A DNA stretch of 60,475 nucleotides from Flintibacter muris (GTDB lineage: Bacteria > Bacillota > Clostridia > Oscillospirales > Oscillospiraceae): positions 1-60,475 of the forward strand of contig NZ_CALPCP010000025.1 in assembly GCF_943192995.1 (NCBI RefSeq), in the 5' to 3' direction. Positions 24,392 to 32,425 of this stretch are shown here, in pieces. The notes below the pieces were generated by a model. That model was given only the letters and a program-made list of their open reading frames with translations, made no database searches and was not told the origin of the DNA. A program made the position numbers and the translations under genes. The stretch's first letter is position 1, and each line of letters opens with the position of its first letter.

Positions 24392-25588
24392 ATGCTGAAA
24401 AACAAGACTATTCTGTTAGGGGTCACCGGGGGAATCGCGGCCTACAAGGCGGCCGCTTTGGCTTCGGCGCTGGTAAAGCAGCACGCCGGTGTGGAGGTGG
24501 TCATGACCGAGCACGCCACTGAGTTTATCACTCCCCTCACCTTTGAGCAGCTCACCGGGCGGCGGTGCATGGTGGACACCTTCGACCGCAATTTCTCCCA
24601 TCAGGTGGAGCACATCTCCCTGGCCGATCGGACAGATCTGGTGATAATCGCCCCCGCCACCGCCAACGTGTGCGCCAAGCTGGCCCACGGCCTGGCGGAC
24701 GACATGCTCACCACCACTGTGCTGGCCTGCCCCTGCCCCAAGCTCATTGCCCCGGCCATGAACACCAAAATGTTTGAAAACCCCGTCACTCAGGACAACC
24801 TGAACACTCTGCGCCGCTATGGCTGGCAAGTGATTGCCCCTGCCAGCGGGCGGCTGGCCTGCGGGGCGGTGGGGGCAGGAAAGCTGCCTGAGCCGGAGGT
24901 TCTCCTCCAGCACATTCTGCGCCAGCTCGCCCTGCCTCACGACCTGGAAGGAAAACATGTTCTGGTCACCGCCGGTCCCACCCAGGAGGCCCTGGACCCT
25001 GTCCGCTATCTTACCAACCACTCCACCGGGAAAATGGGCTGCGCTATCGCCAAAATGGCCATGCTCCGGGGGGCGGAGGTAGTGCTGATATCCGGGCCCG
25101 CCTCTGCCGCCCCGCCCCCCTTTGTGGAGGTGGTGAAGGTCACCTCCGCCCAGGACATGTTTGAGGCGGTGGCCGCCCGGCAAAGCTGGGCCGACTTCAT
25201 CTTTAAGGCCGCCGCCGTGGCCGACTACACCCCCGCCCGGTATGCGGATGACAAAATCAAAAAGGAGGACGGCAGCCTGTCCATCCCCCTGCGCCGCACC
25301 CAGGATATTCTGAAACACCTGGGCGAGCACCGCCGCCCGGGCCAGGTGCTGTGCGGCTTCTCCATGGAGACCCAGAATATGTTGGAAAACAGCCGGGCCA
25401 AGCTGGAGAAAAAAAACGTGGATATGATCTGCGCCAACAATTTAAAGGTCGCCGGGGCCGGCTTCGGCACCGACACCAATGTGATGACCGTTATCACCAG
25501 ACAGGGCACACAGGAGCTCCCCCTCATGTCCAAGGAGGCGGCGGCCGGTCGTATTCTTGACATTGCGGTCAGCCTTATGATAAAATAA
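24392..25588 (+). CDS. coaBC: Bifunctional phosphopantothenoylcysteine decarboxylase / phosphopantothenate-cysteine ligase
   Basis: A 398-residue CoA biosynthesis enzyme. The N-terminal FMN-dependent CoaC domain (residues 1-180) has GGIAAYKAAAL and the active-site APAMNTKMF motif; it decarboxylates phosphopantothenoylcysteine. The CoaB domain (from about 190) starts with VLVTAGPTQEALDPVRYLTNHSTGKMG and has the nucleotide-binding Lys in DDKIKKED. It first joins phosphopantothenate and cysteine. AAGGAGG precedes the ATG. A 42-codon frame follows in the same direction. Confidence 0.96.
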   Translation: MLKNKTILLGVTGGIAAYKAAALASALVKQHAGVEVVMTEHATEFITPLTFEQLTGRRCMVDTFDRNFSHQVEHISLADRTDLVIIAPATANVCAKLAHGLADDMLTTTVLACPCPKLIAPAMNTKMFENPVTQDNLNTLRRYGWQVIAPASGRLACGAVGAGKLPEPEVLLQHILRQLALPHDLEGKHVLVTAGPTQEALDPVRYLTNHSTGKMGCAIAKMAMLRGAEVVLISGPASAAPPPFVEVVKVTSAQDMFEAVAARQSWADFIFKAAAVADYTPARYADDKIKKEDGSLSIPLRRTQDILKHLGEHRRPGQVLCGFSMETQNMLENSRAKLEKKNVDMICANNLKVAGAGFGTDTNVMTVITRQGTQELPLMSKEAAAGRILDIAVSLMIK

Positions 25589-25621
25589 CTCTCTTCAATG
25601 GTGAACAGGAGATCTGTGTAA

Positions 25622-25750
25622 ATGAATATACAGGAAAATGTCCGGCTGACTATGGCGCTGGAGCGCGCAGGATGGTTCGCAGAGGAAATTATCAACCTGA
25701 TCAAATATATTGAGAGCGGCGAGGAACAATATAAACCCGTCAAAAATTAA
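25622..25750 (+). CDS. Conserved-looking 42-residue protein after coaBC
   Basis: The frame begins MNIQENVRLTMALERAGWFA and ends GEEQYKPVKN. It is helical and acidic, with AGGAG about 11 bases before the ATG, and lies 33 bases after coaBC with a hairpin just downstream. I do not recognise it; short proteins of this form occur in Oscillospiraceae. Codon use looks coding (GC-rich third positions in part). Confidence 0.55.
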   Translation: MNIQENVRLTMALERAGWFAEEIINLIKYIESGEEQYKPVKN

Positions 25751-25756
25751 ACGAAT

Positions 25757-25781
25757 ACGGAGAGGGGCCGCCCCTCTCCGT
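25757..25781 (+). terminator. Hairpin ending the coaBC unit
   Basis: ACGGAGAGGGGC and GCCCCTCTCCGT form a 12-pair stem, followed by TTAAATTTTG. Confidence 0.7.
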
Positions 25782-25801
25782 TAAATTTTGCAAAATACCT
25801 C

Positions 25802-25853
25802 TTGACAAAAGTCCGAAATCAGACTACACTAGTAAAAGTCCGATTTCGGACTT
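25802..25853 (+). promoter_or_regulatory. marR-MATE promoter with two MarR operators
   Basis: TTGACA (25802-25807), 17 bases, TACACT (25825-25830). A palindrome AGTCCGAAATCAGACT fills the spacer (25810-25825) and a second, AAAGTCCGA-TT-TCGGACTTT, lies over the start region (25834-25853). The shared half site is AGTCCGA. Both positions would block RNA polymerase, so the MarR protein probably represses its own operon. Confidence 0.85.
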
Positions 25854-25875
25854 TTTGTTTTTGGAGGGGGACACC

Positions 25876-26328
25876 ATGAATTTTACTCAGTTCAATGAAG
25901 AATACAACCGCCTGTACAAGGAGGAGGCCAGCCTGTACCACAGGTTGGCCCGGCATTTTAATCTTTCTGACTCCGCGTTTTGGGTCCTTTACACCCTGGA
26001 GGCCGCCCAGCGGCCTCTTACTCAGACGGAGCTGTGCAGCTACCTCTCCCTCACCAAGCAGACCATCCACTCCGCGCTGAAACAGCTGGAGCAGGATGGG
26101 GACATCCGGCTCTTTGAGCCTCCGGGGCGGCGCAAGTACCTGGAGCTCACCCCGGAGGGCCAGGCCCTGGCCGCCCGAACTGTCCGCCCGGTTCTGCAGC
26201 TGGAGGAGCTGGCCTTTCTTGTCATGGCCGAGAAAGACCGGGAATGCCTGCTGGCCCTGCACCGTCAGCGCATAGAGCTGCTGCTCCGGGAGGCGGAACA
26301 TCTTTTAAATATACCGCAGGAGGAATAG
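25876..26328 (+). CDS. MarR family transcriptional regulator
   Basis: A 150-residue winged-helix repressor. The helix-turn-helix is in LTQTELCSYLSLTKQTIHSALKQLEQDG and the wing is RLFEPPGRRKYLELTPEG. MarR proteins act as dimers and leave DNA on binding small aromatic or cationic compounds. The frame is open from 25855, but GGAGGGG before the ATG at 25876 fits. Six bases separate its stop from the MATE transporter, so the pair is an operon, and two symmetrical operators lie in its promoter. Confidence 0.92.
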   Translation: MNFTQFNEEYNRLYKEEASLYHRLARHFNLSDSAFWVLYTLEAAQRPLTQTELCSYLSLTKQTIHSALKQLEQDGDIRLFEPPGRRKYLELTPEGQALAARTVRPVLQLEELAFLVMAEKDRECLLALHRQRIELLLREAEHLLNIPQEE

Positions 26329-26334
26329 ATTTTT

Positions 26335-27666
26335 ATGAGAATCCAACTTTCCGATCACTTTACCTACTCCAAGCTGCTGCGCTTTACCTTGCCCTCCATT
26401 GTGACCATGATCTTCACCTCAATTTACAGCGTGGTGGACGGTCTGTTTGTGTCCAACCTGGTGGGGGAGCTGGCGCTGTCAGCGGTTAATATTGTTTTTC
26501 CAGTGTCCATGATTCTGGCGGCCTTCGGCTTTATGCTGGGCTCCGGAGGCAGCGCCATTGTGGCCCGGACCATGGGCGAGGGCAAAGACCAGCTGGCCAA
26601 CCGGTATTTTTCCATGATTATCCTGGTGGTGCTGGGGCTGGGAACGGTGTTCTCCGTGGGCGGGGCGCTGCTGATTGAGCCTATCGCCCGGCTGGCGGGG
26701 GCCAGCGACCTGCTGATGGACGACTGCGTCGCCTATGGCCGGGTCCTGCTGGCGGGCACCGCCCCCTTTATGCTCCAGATGTCCTTTCAGGTCTTCTTTG
26801 TCACGGCGGAGCTGCCCAAGCTGGGGCTGGCGGTGTCGCTGACCTCTGGAGTTGTCAACATTGTTATGGACTATGTGCTTATCGCCCTGTGCGATATGGG
26901 GATCGCCGGGGCCGCCTGGGGGACGGTGCTCAGCTACCTGACCGGAGGTGTGCTCCCCCTGCTCTACTTCCTCCGGCCCAGACGGGGACGGCTGCGGCTG
27001 TGCCCCACAGGCCTCTACCCCCGGGAGCTGAAAAACGCCTGCTCCAACGGCTCCTCCGAGCTGATGAGCAACCTGTCCTCCTCCCTTATCGGCATCTTGT
27101 TCAACTGGCAGTTGATGCACCTGGTGGGGGAATCGGGGGTGGCCGCCTACTCGGTGATGATGTATGTGGACTTTGCCTTTGCCGCCGTCTTTTTGGGCTT
27201 TGCTATGGGGGTGGGGCCGGTGATTGGCTTTCACTTTGGAGCGGACAACCGGACGGAGCTGAAAAGCCTGCTGAGCAAGTGCCTGCGGGTGATTGTGCTG
27301 TGCTCTCTGGCCATGGTGGCCCTGTCTGAGCTGCTGGCCCGCCCCCTGGCCCAGGCCTTTGTGGGCTACAGCGAGGAGCTGATGGATATGACCGTCCACG
27401 GTTTTCGTATCTTTGCCCTGAGCTATCTGTTTGTGGGCTTTGGCATTTTCGGCTCAAGACTGTTTACCGACCTGTGCAACGGCCCTATATCGGCGCTGAT
27501 CTCCTTTCTGCGCACCTTTTTGTTCCGGGGCGGACTGGCCTTCCTGCTCCCCCTGGCCCTGGGACTGGACGGCATTTGGCTGGCCGTAGTGGCCGCCGAC
27601 GGCCTGGGCGCCGCCGTGGCCCTGGCCCTCATCTGGACCAACCGCAGGCAGTATCATTACTGGTAA
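26335..27666 (+). CDS. MATE family multidrug efflux transporter
   Basis: A 443-residue inner-membrane antiporter with about 12 membrane helices in two MatE repeats. Typical sequences are SIYSVVDGLFVSNLVGELALSAVNIVFPV in the first helices and GGVLPLLYFLRPRRGRLRL at the loop between halves. It would export drugs or metabolites using a Na+ or H+ gradient. GGAGG precedes the ATG. The MarR gene directly upstream suggests substrate-induced expression. The substrate cannot be told from sequence. Confidence 0.93.
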   Translation: MRIQLSDHFTYSKLLRFTLPSIVTMIFTSIYSVVDGLFVSNLVGELALSAVNIVFPVSMILAAFGFMLGSGGSAIVARTMGEGKDQLANRYFSMIILVVLGLGTVFSVGGALLIEPIARLAGASDLLMDDCVAYGRVLLAGTAPFMLQMSFQVFFVTAELPKLGLAVSLTSGVVNIVMDYVLIALCDMGIAGAAWGTVLSYLTGGVLPLLYFLRPRRGRLRLCPTGLYPRELKNACSNGSSELMSNLSSSLIGILFNWQLMHLVGESGVAAYSVMMYVDFAFAAVFLGFAMGVGPVIGFHFGADNRTELKSLLSKCLRVIVLCSLAMVALSELLARPLAQAFVGYSEELMDMTVHGFRIFALSYLFVGFGIFGSRLFTDLCNGPISALISFLRTFLFRGGLAFLLPLALGLDGIWLAVVAADGLGAAVALALIWTNRRQYHYW

Positions 27667-27810
27667 ATCAGAGAAACAGCACTTAAAATTATAGGGAACT
27701 ATGGTAAACTGCAAATATAGAACTGAAAGAATTACAAAGAGCGTTGGAGAGGACAGAGGATCCGCGGCGCCCAGACCGAGGACACATCCTGCACATTACC
27801 GCACAGGATA

Positions 27811-27957
27811 TTGGACAGCGGGCTCCATGATAAATTTCAATATGTAGCAGGGGCTGAAGGACGTACAATGAGCGGTCAGGTCTTGTGTCTGATTCGAAAA
27901 TGTGTTCGGGATTATGAGCAGGAAAATGGATCTATTCCAGAGGATAAAACAAAATAG
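27811..27957 (+). pseudogene. Degenerate copy of the downstream small DNA-binding-like gene
   Basis: From 27811 the frame reads LHDKFQYVAGAEGRTMSGQV, then continues to SIPEDKTK. This aligns with the intact gene at 28046 (IHKKLRYIAKYEGRTINGQA, PIPEDELK). The N-terminal part is not recognisable, so it appears to be a decayed tandem duplicate. The rest of the gap 27667-28045 shows no gene. Confidence 0.65.
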
Positions 27958-28045
27958 TAAGCGTATAAAATGCATGCAAATTCAAGCAAAAGATTGCGGA
28001 TCATTTACCATATACTCATGAAGCCTGAGAAATGGAGTACTTGGT

Positions 28046-28228
28046 ATGGATAAACAATCGATCAAAAATATTGGACTCCGGGTCAGCCCGGAGATCCACA
28101 AAAAGCTGCGCTATATAGCCAAGTATGAGGGCCGTACCATCAACGGTCAGGCATACTACCTTATTTTGTCCTGTATCCGCGCGTTTGAGAAGGAGCACGG
28201 CCCCATCCCGGAGGACGAGCTGAAATGA
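28046..28228 (+). CDS. Small Arc/ribbon-helix-helix-like protein
   Basis: A 60-residue protein: IGLRVSPEIHKKLRYIAKYEGRTINGQAYYLIL resembles the beta strand and two helices of Arc-type DNA-binding proteins. It may be a small regulator; its targets are unknown. Its stop overlaps the comF start (ATGA), so they are co-translated. A decayed duplicate lies just upstream. The ribosome site is weak. Confidence 0.7.
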   Translation: MDKQSIKNIGLRVSPEIHKKLRYIAKYEGRTINGQAYYLILSCIRAFEKEHGPIPEDELK

Positions 28229-28884
28229 GCGTCCGGGAGAGGGTGCTGGACCTGCTCTTTCCGCCCAAATGTCCCTTCTGCCAGAAAATTCTGGACAATC
28301 CCCGGGCCCCGGTCTGTCCGGTGTGCCAGCCTGAATTGCCCTGGCTAGAGGGGAAGGCGGCGGAGCGCCGGGTGGACTTTGCCAATAGCTGTTTCTCGCC
28401 CCTGGCCTACCGGGACATGGTGCCCGGGGCGGTCCACCGGTACAAGTTCAGCCGGGTGCGGGCTCTAGGCAGGCCCTTCGCCGCTCTGATGGCCCAGTGT
28501 CTGGAGGATCATCTTCCCCAAAGGGCCGGCCTGATCTGCTGGGCGCCTCTGTCCAGAGAGCGGCTGCGGGAGCGGGGCTTTGACCAGGCGGAGCTGATGG
28601 CCCGGGAGGTGGGGCGGCTGCTGTCCATCCCGGCGGGACCCGCCCTGAAGAAGGTGCGCGACACCTCCCCCCAGTCGGAGCTGGAGGAGGAGAGTGCCCG
28701 CCGGGCCAACGCCCGGGGAGCCTACGCAGCCCTGCCCGGCCTGGACCTGACAGGCCGGCGGGTGGTGCTGGTGGACGACGTGGTTACCTCCGGTTCCACC
28801 CTCAGCGAGTGTGCCGCTCTGCTGCGCCAGGAGGGCGCGGAGGAGATCTGGTGCCTTACCCTGGCCCAGGCCCGGCATGGTTAA
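28225..28884 (+). CDS. comF: ComF family phosphoribosyltransferase-like protein
   Basis: A 219-residue protein with an N-terminal zinc finger (CPFCQ ... CPVCQ, residues about 14-37) and a C-terminal phosphoribosyltransferase fold with the PRPP loop VVLVDDVVTSGSTL. In competent bacteria ComF assists uptake of single-stranded DNA; in many Firmicutes the exact role is unknown. The middle part RERLRERGFDQAELMAREVG is diagnostic. It overlaps the preceding small gene by four bases. Confidence 0.92.
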   Translation: MSVRERVLDLLFPPKCPFCQKILDNPRAPVCPVCQPELPWLEGKAAERRVDFANSCFSPLAYRDMVPGAVHRYKFSRVRALGRPFAALMAQCLEDHLPQRAGLICWAPLSRERLRERGFDQAELMAREVGRLLSIPAGPALKKVRDTSPQSELEEESARRANARGAYAALPGLDLTGRRVVLVDDVVTSGSTLSECAALLRQEGAEEIWCLTLAQARHG

Positions 28885-28931
28885 GTGCGTCATGGGCTGG
28901 AAAAAAAGAAGAAAATTGTTGGAAAAAACGG

Positions 28932-28960
28932 TTGAAAACCGGGGACACTCGGGTTATAAT
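28932..28960 (+). promoter_or_regulatory. mreB promoter
   Basis: TTGAAA (28932-28937), 17-base spacer, TATAAT (28955-28960), about 75 bases before the mreB start. Confidence 0.8.
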
Positions 28961-29034
28961 AAAAAGTGGAGTTTAAGTGCCGCCCATCCGGGCGGTTTTG
29001 GAAATTAGAATAAATATATAAGGTGGAACAGAGA

Positions 29035-30066
29035 ATGGGTTTCTTTAGTAAGGATATCGGTATCGACCTGGGCACCGCCTCGGTCTTGGTATATATCAAG
29101 GGTAAGGGTGTTGTCCTGCGTGAGCCCTCTGTGGTGGCCATGGACAAAAACACCGGCAAGCTGCTGAAGGTGGGCACCGAGGCCCAGGCCATGCTGGGCC
29201 GCACCCCCGGCAACATTGTGGCCATGCGTCCCCTGCGGGAGGGCGTCATCTCCGATTACGACATGACCGAGCGGATGCTGAAGGAGTTTATGAAAAAGGT
29301 GACCTCCTTCTCTCTGTTCAAGCCCCGTCTGCTCATCTGCGTCCCCTCCGGCATTACCGAGGTTGAGGAGCGCGCCGTGGTGGACGCCGGCATCCAGGCG
29401 GGCGCCCGCCGGGCCTATCTGATTGAGGAGCCGGTGGCCGCCGCCATCGGCGCGGGCATCGACATCACCAAGCCGGACGGCCACATGGTGGTGGATATCG
29501 GCGGCGGTACCGCCGACATCGCGGTAATCTCCCTGGGCGGCGTGGTGGAGTCCGCCTCCATCAAGGTGGCCGGCGACAAGTTTGACGAGGCAGTGGTCAA
29601 GTATATCCGCCGCAAGCACAATGTTCTGATTGGCGACCGCACCGCCGAGGAGCTGAAAATCAGCATTGGCTGTGTCTTCCCCCGTCCTGAGGAGGTCTCC
29701 ATGGAGATCAAGGGCCGCTGCCTGATGACCGGCCTGCCCCGGGTGTTCAATGTTACCTCCAGCGAGATGATCGAGGCCTTTGAGGAGACCTCCGCCTCCA
29801 TCCTGGAGGCCATCCACGGCGTACTGGAGCGCACGCCCCCTGAGCTGGTGGCCGATATCTCCACCAACGGCATTGTCATGACCGGCGGCGGCTCCCTGCT
29901 GTGGGGCTTTGACAAGCTGGTTCAGTCCCACACCGGTATTGACACTCATGTGGCTGACGACGCCATCTCCTGCGTGGCCTTTGGCACCGGCAAGAGCCTG
30001 GACAGCCTGGACCAGATGCAGGACGGTACTATGAATCTGTCCCGCCGCAAGCAGATGAACTACTAA
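29035..30066 (+). CDS. mreB: MreB/Mbl-type rod-shape actin homologue
   Basis: A 343-residue actin-like ATPase that forms membrane-bound filaments steering lateral cell-wall synthesis. The phosphate 1 loop is GIDLGTASVLVYIKGKGVVL, phosphate 2 is VVDIGGGTADIAVISLGG, and the adenosine motif is IVMTGGGSLLWGFD. No mreC or mreD follows, so it may be an Mbl- or MreBH-like paralogue. The ATG at 29035 has GGTGG nine bases upstream; an in-frame ATG at 29023 lacks spacing. It has its own promoter and a downstream hairpin. Confidence 0.93.
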   Translation: MGFFSKDIGIDLGTASVLVYIKGKGVVLREPSVVAMDKNTGKLLKVGTEAQAMLGRTPGNIVAMRPLREGVISDYDMTERMLKEFMKKVTSFSLFKPRLLICVPSGITEVEERAVVDAGIQAGARRAYLIEEPVAAAIGAGIDITKPDGHMVVDIGGGTADIAVISLGGVVESASIKVAGDKFDEAVVKYIRRKHNVLIGDRTAEELKISIGCVFPRPEEVSMEIKGRCLMTGLPRVFNVTSSEMIEAFEETSASILEAIHGVLERTPPELVADISTNGIVMTGGGSLLWGFDKLVQSHTGIDTHVADDAISCVAFGTGKSLDSLDQMQDGTMNLSRRKQMNY

Positions 30067-30077
30067 TCAAACAGCCA

Positions 30078-30103
30078 ACAGCCGGCCTGAGGCCGGCTGT
30101 TTT
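30078..30103 (+). terminator. Terminator after mreB
   Basis: ACAGCCGGCC-TGA-GGCCGGCTGT followed by TTT; it lies just before the mscS ribosome site and may only partly stop transcription. Confidence 0.7.
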
Positions 30104-30119
30104 GATAAGGAGGAGTTGG

Positions 30120-30962
30120 ATGGAAACGGTGGATGAAGTCCTGCAAACGGTAGGCAGGACCATAGGCGTCAAGGACCTGACCCTGGGCGACGTGCTGCGG
30201 GTGCTCATCATGGTGCTGGTGGGCTGGCTGGTCATCCGGCTGCTGATGGGGATGGTGGACCGGCTGCTGAACAAAAGCAAATCGGTGGGGGCCATCAAAA
30301 CCTACATCCACACCGCGGTGAACATTTTTCTCTGGTTCCTGCTGGCCCTGATGCTGGCCGGGACGCTGGGCCTAGAGACCACCTCCATTATCGCTGTGCT
30401 CAGTGTGGCGGGCCTGGCGGTGTCCATGGCTATGCAGAATACACTGTCCAATCTGGCCGGAGGGCTGGTGCTTTTGGTGACCAAGCCCTTTTCCGTGGAC
30501 GACTATGTGGAGGCCGACGGTGTCAGCGGCACGATTGCCGCTGTCTCCCTGTCCTATACTACCTTCGTCACCCCGGACAACAAAGAAATCTTTGTCCCCA
30601 ACAGCCAGCTGTCCGCTGCCAAGATCATCAACTACAACCGCCTGGGTAAGCGGCGGATGGATTTAAAATTCACCGCCTCCTACGACGCCCCCACCGCCCA
30701 GGTGCGGGCGGCCATCCAGGAGGTGCTGGAGGCCACCCCGGGTATTCTGGATGACCCCGCCCCGGTGGTTTACGTATCGGAATACCAGTCCAGCAGCATT
30801 GAGTACCTCACCCGCCTGTGGACCGCCTCCGGCGACTACTGGACCGTGTATTACGCCCTGCTGGAGGGAGTGCGGGAGTCCTTCGCCCGCCACGGGGTGG
30901 AGATGACCTATGACCATCTGAACGTGCATATTGTGGAGAATCGGGAAAAAGCCGCTCTATGA
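30120..30962 (+). CDS. mscS: MscS-type mechanosensitive channel
   Basis: A 280-residue small-conductance mechanosensitive channel that opens when membrane tension rises and releases solutes. Three membrane helices occupy roughly residues 18-115; the pore helix continues into SMAMQNTLSNLAGGLVLLVTKPFSVDDYV, then the cytoplasmic beta and alpha/beta domains follow. AAGGAGG precedes the ATG at 30120; the frame start at 30102 is a TTG inside that leader. It is convergent with the DUF4830 gene. Confidence 0.93.
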   Translation: METVDEVLQTVGRTIGVKDLTLGDVLRVLIMVLVGWLVIRLLMGMVDRLLNKSKSVGAIKTYIHTAVNIFLWFLLALMLAGTLGLETTSIIAVLSVAGLAVSMAMQNTLSNLAGGLVLLVTKPFSVDDYVEADGVSGTIAAVSLSYTTFVTPDNKEIFVPNSQLSAAKIINYNRLGKRRMDLKFTASYDAPTAQVRAAIQEVLEATPGILDDPAPVVYVSEYQSSSIEYLTRLWTASGDYWTVYYALLEGVRESFARHGVEMTYDHLNVHIVENREKAAL

Positions 30963-31032
30963 CAGGGCCTTTCGCCCTTGGGAAGATGGGAGGGCGTTTC
31001 TAAACCAGCCGCACCCCCACCCCCGCCGGCCT

Positions 31033-31509
31033 TCAAGGCATGGCGAGCCCGTGCAAAAATCCGTCCAGCTGGGGGGACAGCACCTCGCCGCCGATTACGG
31101 TGTTCTTGCAGATAAGCAGATTGGCCTGAACCCCTGTCTCGCCGGTGGGGTAGTTGAGTATCTCATAGGTATACCGCTTTACCCGCTTGCCGGCGTATTT
31201 TTGCAGGTCAAAGCCCTGGCCGTTCTGGAGGGCCAGATATTCGGTGTAGCTGTCGTCCATCTCCTGGGGGATGAGCAGCTCCTGGGTGGAGAGGGGTTCC
31301 TCCGACACCTGCCAGCCGTAGGCGGACAGGTAATCGATCCGGTCCTGATTGTCTTTAATCCCCTTGGGGCTGGGCAGGGTGGAGGCGGAGACCTCCCGTC
31401 CCACGGCCTGGCCGAAGTTCAGGGCGATGGCGCAGCAGCACAGCAGGGCGGCCACCGCCACCCCCAATGTCAGCTTGCGCCTGGGCATTTTGGCAGTTAC
31501 GATCAACAC
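31033..31509 (-). CDS. DUF4830 domain secreted protein
   Basis: A 158-residue protein with a basic N-terminus and one hydrophobic segment (LTLGVAVAALLCCCAIALNF), then a single DUF4830 domain (DRIDYLSAYGWQV, QEMDDSYTEYLALQNGQGFDL, YEILNYP). It is probably anchored outside the membrane. The function is unknown. The GTG start at 31509 has AAGGAG nine bases upstream. It diverges from the pseudouridine synthase gene, with about 80 bases between them. Confidence 0.8.
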   Translation of the reverse strand: MLIVTAKMPRRKLTLGVAVAALLCCCAIALNFGQAVGREVSASTLPSPKGIKDNQDRIDYLSAYGWQVSEEPLSTQELLIPQEMDDSYTEYLALQNGQGFDLQKYAGKRVKRYTYEILNYPTGETGVQANLLICKNTVIGGEVLSPQLDGFLHGLAMP

Positions 31510-31592
31510 AGCACATATCTCCTTCCGTGGCTTGTTCTCCCTTCACCATATGCGGAATTCTTTGGAGATATGCGGAAAAGAGGGGAGCCCTT

Positions 31593-32318
31593 ATGGCTTT
31601 GGAACGCATAGACAAGCTGCTCAGCTCCACCGGGCGGTGGAGCCGGAAGGAGGTCAGGGAGCTGGTCCGTCAGGGCCGGGTGCTGGCGGACGGTAGACCC
31701 GCCCTCCGCCCGGAGGAGAAGCTGGACCCGTCGGCAGTGTCCTTCACGGTGGACGGCATCCCGGTGGACTGCGCCCCCTTTGTCTACGTGATGCTCCACA
31801 AACCGGCAGGGCTGCTGTCGGCCACGGAGGACAGGCTTCAGTCCACGGTGCTGGACCTGCTCCCGGAGGAGCTGCGCCGCCGGGGGCTGTTCCCGGTGGG
31901 ACGGCTGGACAAGGACACCACCGGCCTGCTTCTCCTCACCGACGACGGAAGTCTGGCCCACCGCCTGCTGTCCCCCAAAAAGCATGTGGACAAGGTGTAC
32001 CGGGCGGAGGTGGAGGGCCGGGTGGACGAAGAGGACGTCCGGGCCCTGGCCGCCGGCCTGGAGCTGGGGGACGGCCTGCGCTGCCTTCCGGCGGTGCTGG
32101 AGCCGCTGGGGGACGGCTCAGTCTGTCTGGTCACCCTGCGGGAGGGCAAGTACCACCAGGTGAAGCGGATGCTGGCCGCCCGGGGGAAGCCGGTCACCGC
32201 TCTCCACCGCCTGTCTATGGGGCCTTTGGCGCTGGACGAGGGGCTAAAACCGGGAAATTGGCGGTTTTTGACCCCCCAGGAGCGGGCGGAACTGTGGGGG
32301 TTAGAGCAGACTATCTAA
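31593..32318 (+). CDS. RsuA/RluB family rRNA pseudouridine synthase
   Basis: A 241-residue enzyme that isomerizes a uridine in rRNA. The N-terminal S4 RNA-binding domain (ERIDKLLSSTGRWSRKEVRELVRQGRV) precedes the catalytic domain with GRLDKDTTGLLLLT, where the Asp is the catalytic residue, and the YHQVKRM motif. The frame is open from 31467, but the ATG at 31593 has GAGGGGAG upstream and starts the S4 domain. Whether it modifies 16S (RsuA) or 23S (RluB) rRNA cannot be fixed; the short length favours RsuA. Confidence 0.92.
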   Translation: MALERIDKLLSSTGRWSRKEVRELVRQGRVLADGRPALRPEEKLDPSAVSFTVDGIPVDCAPFVYVMLHKPAGLLSATEDRLQSTVLDLLPEELRRRGLFPVGRLDKDTTGLLLLTDDGSLAHRLLSPKKHVDKVYRAEVEGRVDEEDVRALAAGLELGDGLRCLPAVLEPLGDGSVCLVTLREGKYHQVKRMLAARGKPVTALHRLSMGPLALDEGLKPGNWRFLTPQERAELWGLEQTI

Positions 32319-32357
32319 AATTTTGGTCGATTTGAACAAAAAAATCAAAAAAAACCC

Positions 32358-32387
32358 TTGCCAAACAGGGGGGATACCAGTTATAAT
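32358..32387 (+). promoter_or_regulatory. Promoter of CdaR-like regulator gene
   Basis: TTGCCA (32358-32363), 18 bases, TATAAT (32382-32387), 38 bases before the GTG start. Confidence 0.7.
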
Positions 32388-32425
32388 AAGACAGCGTCAC
32401 AAAAGAGAATGTAGGAGGGATCGCT

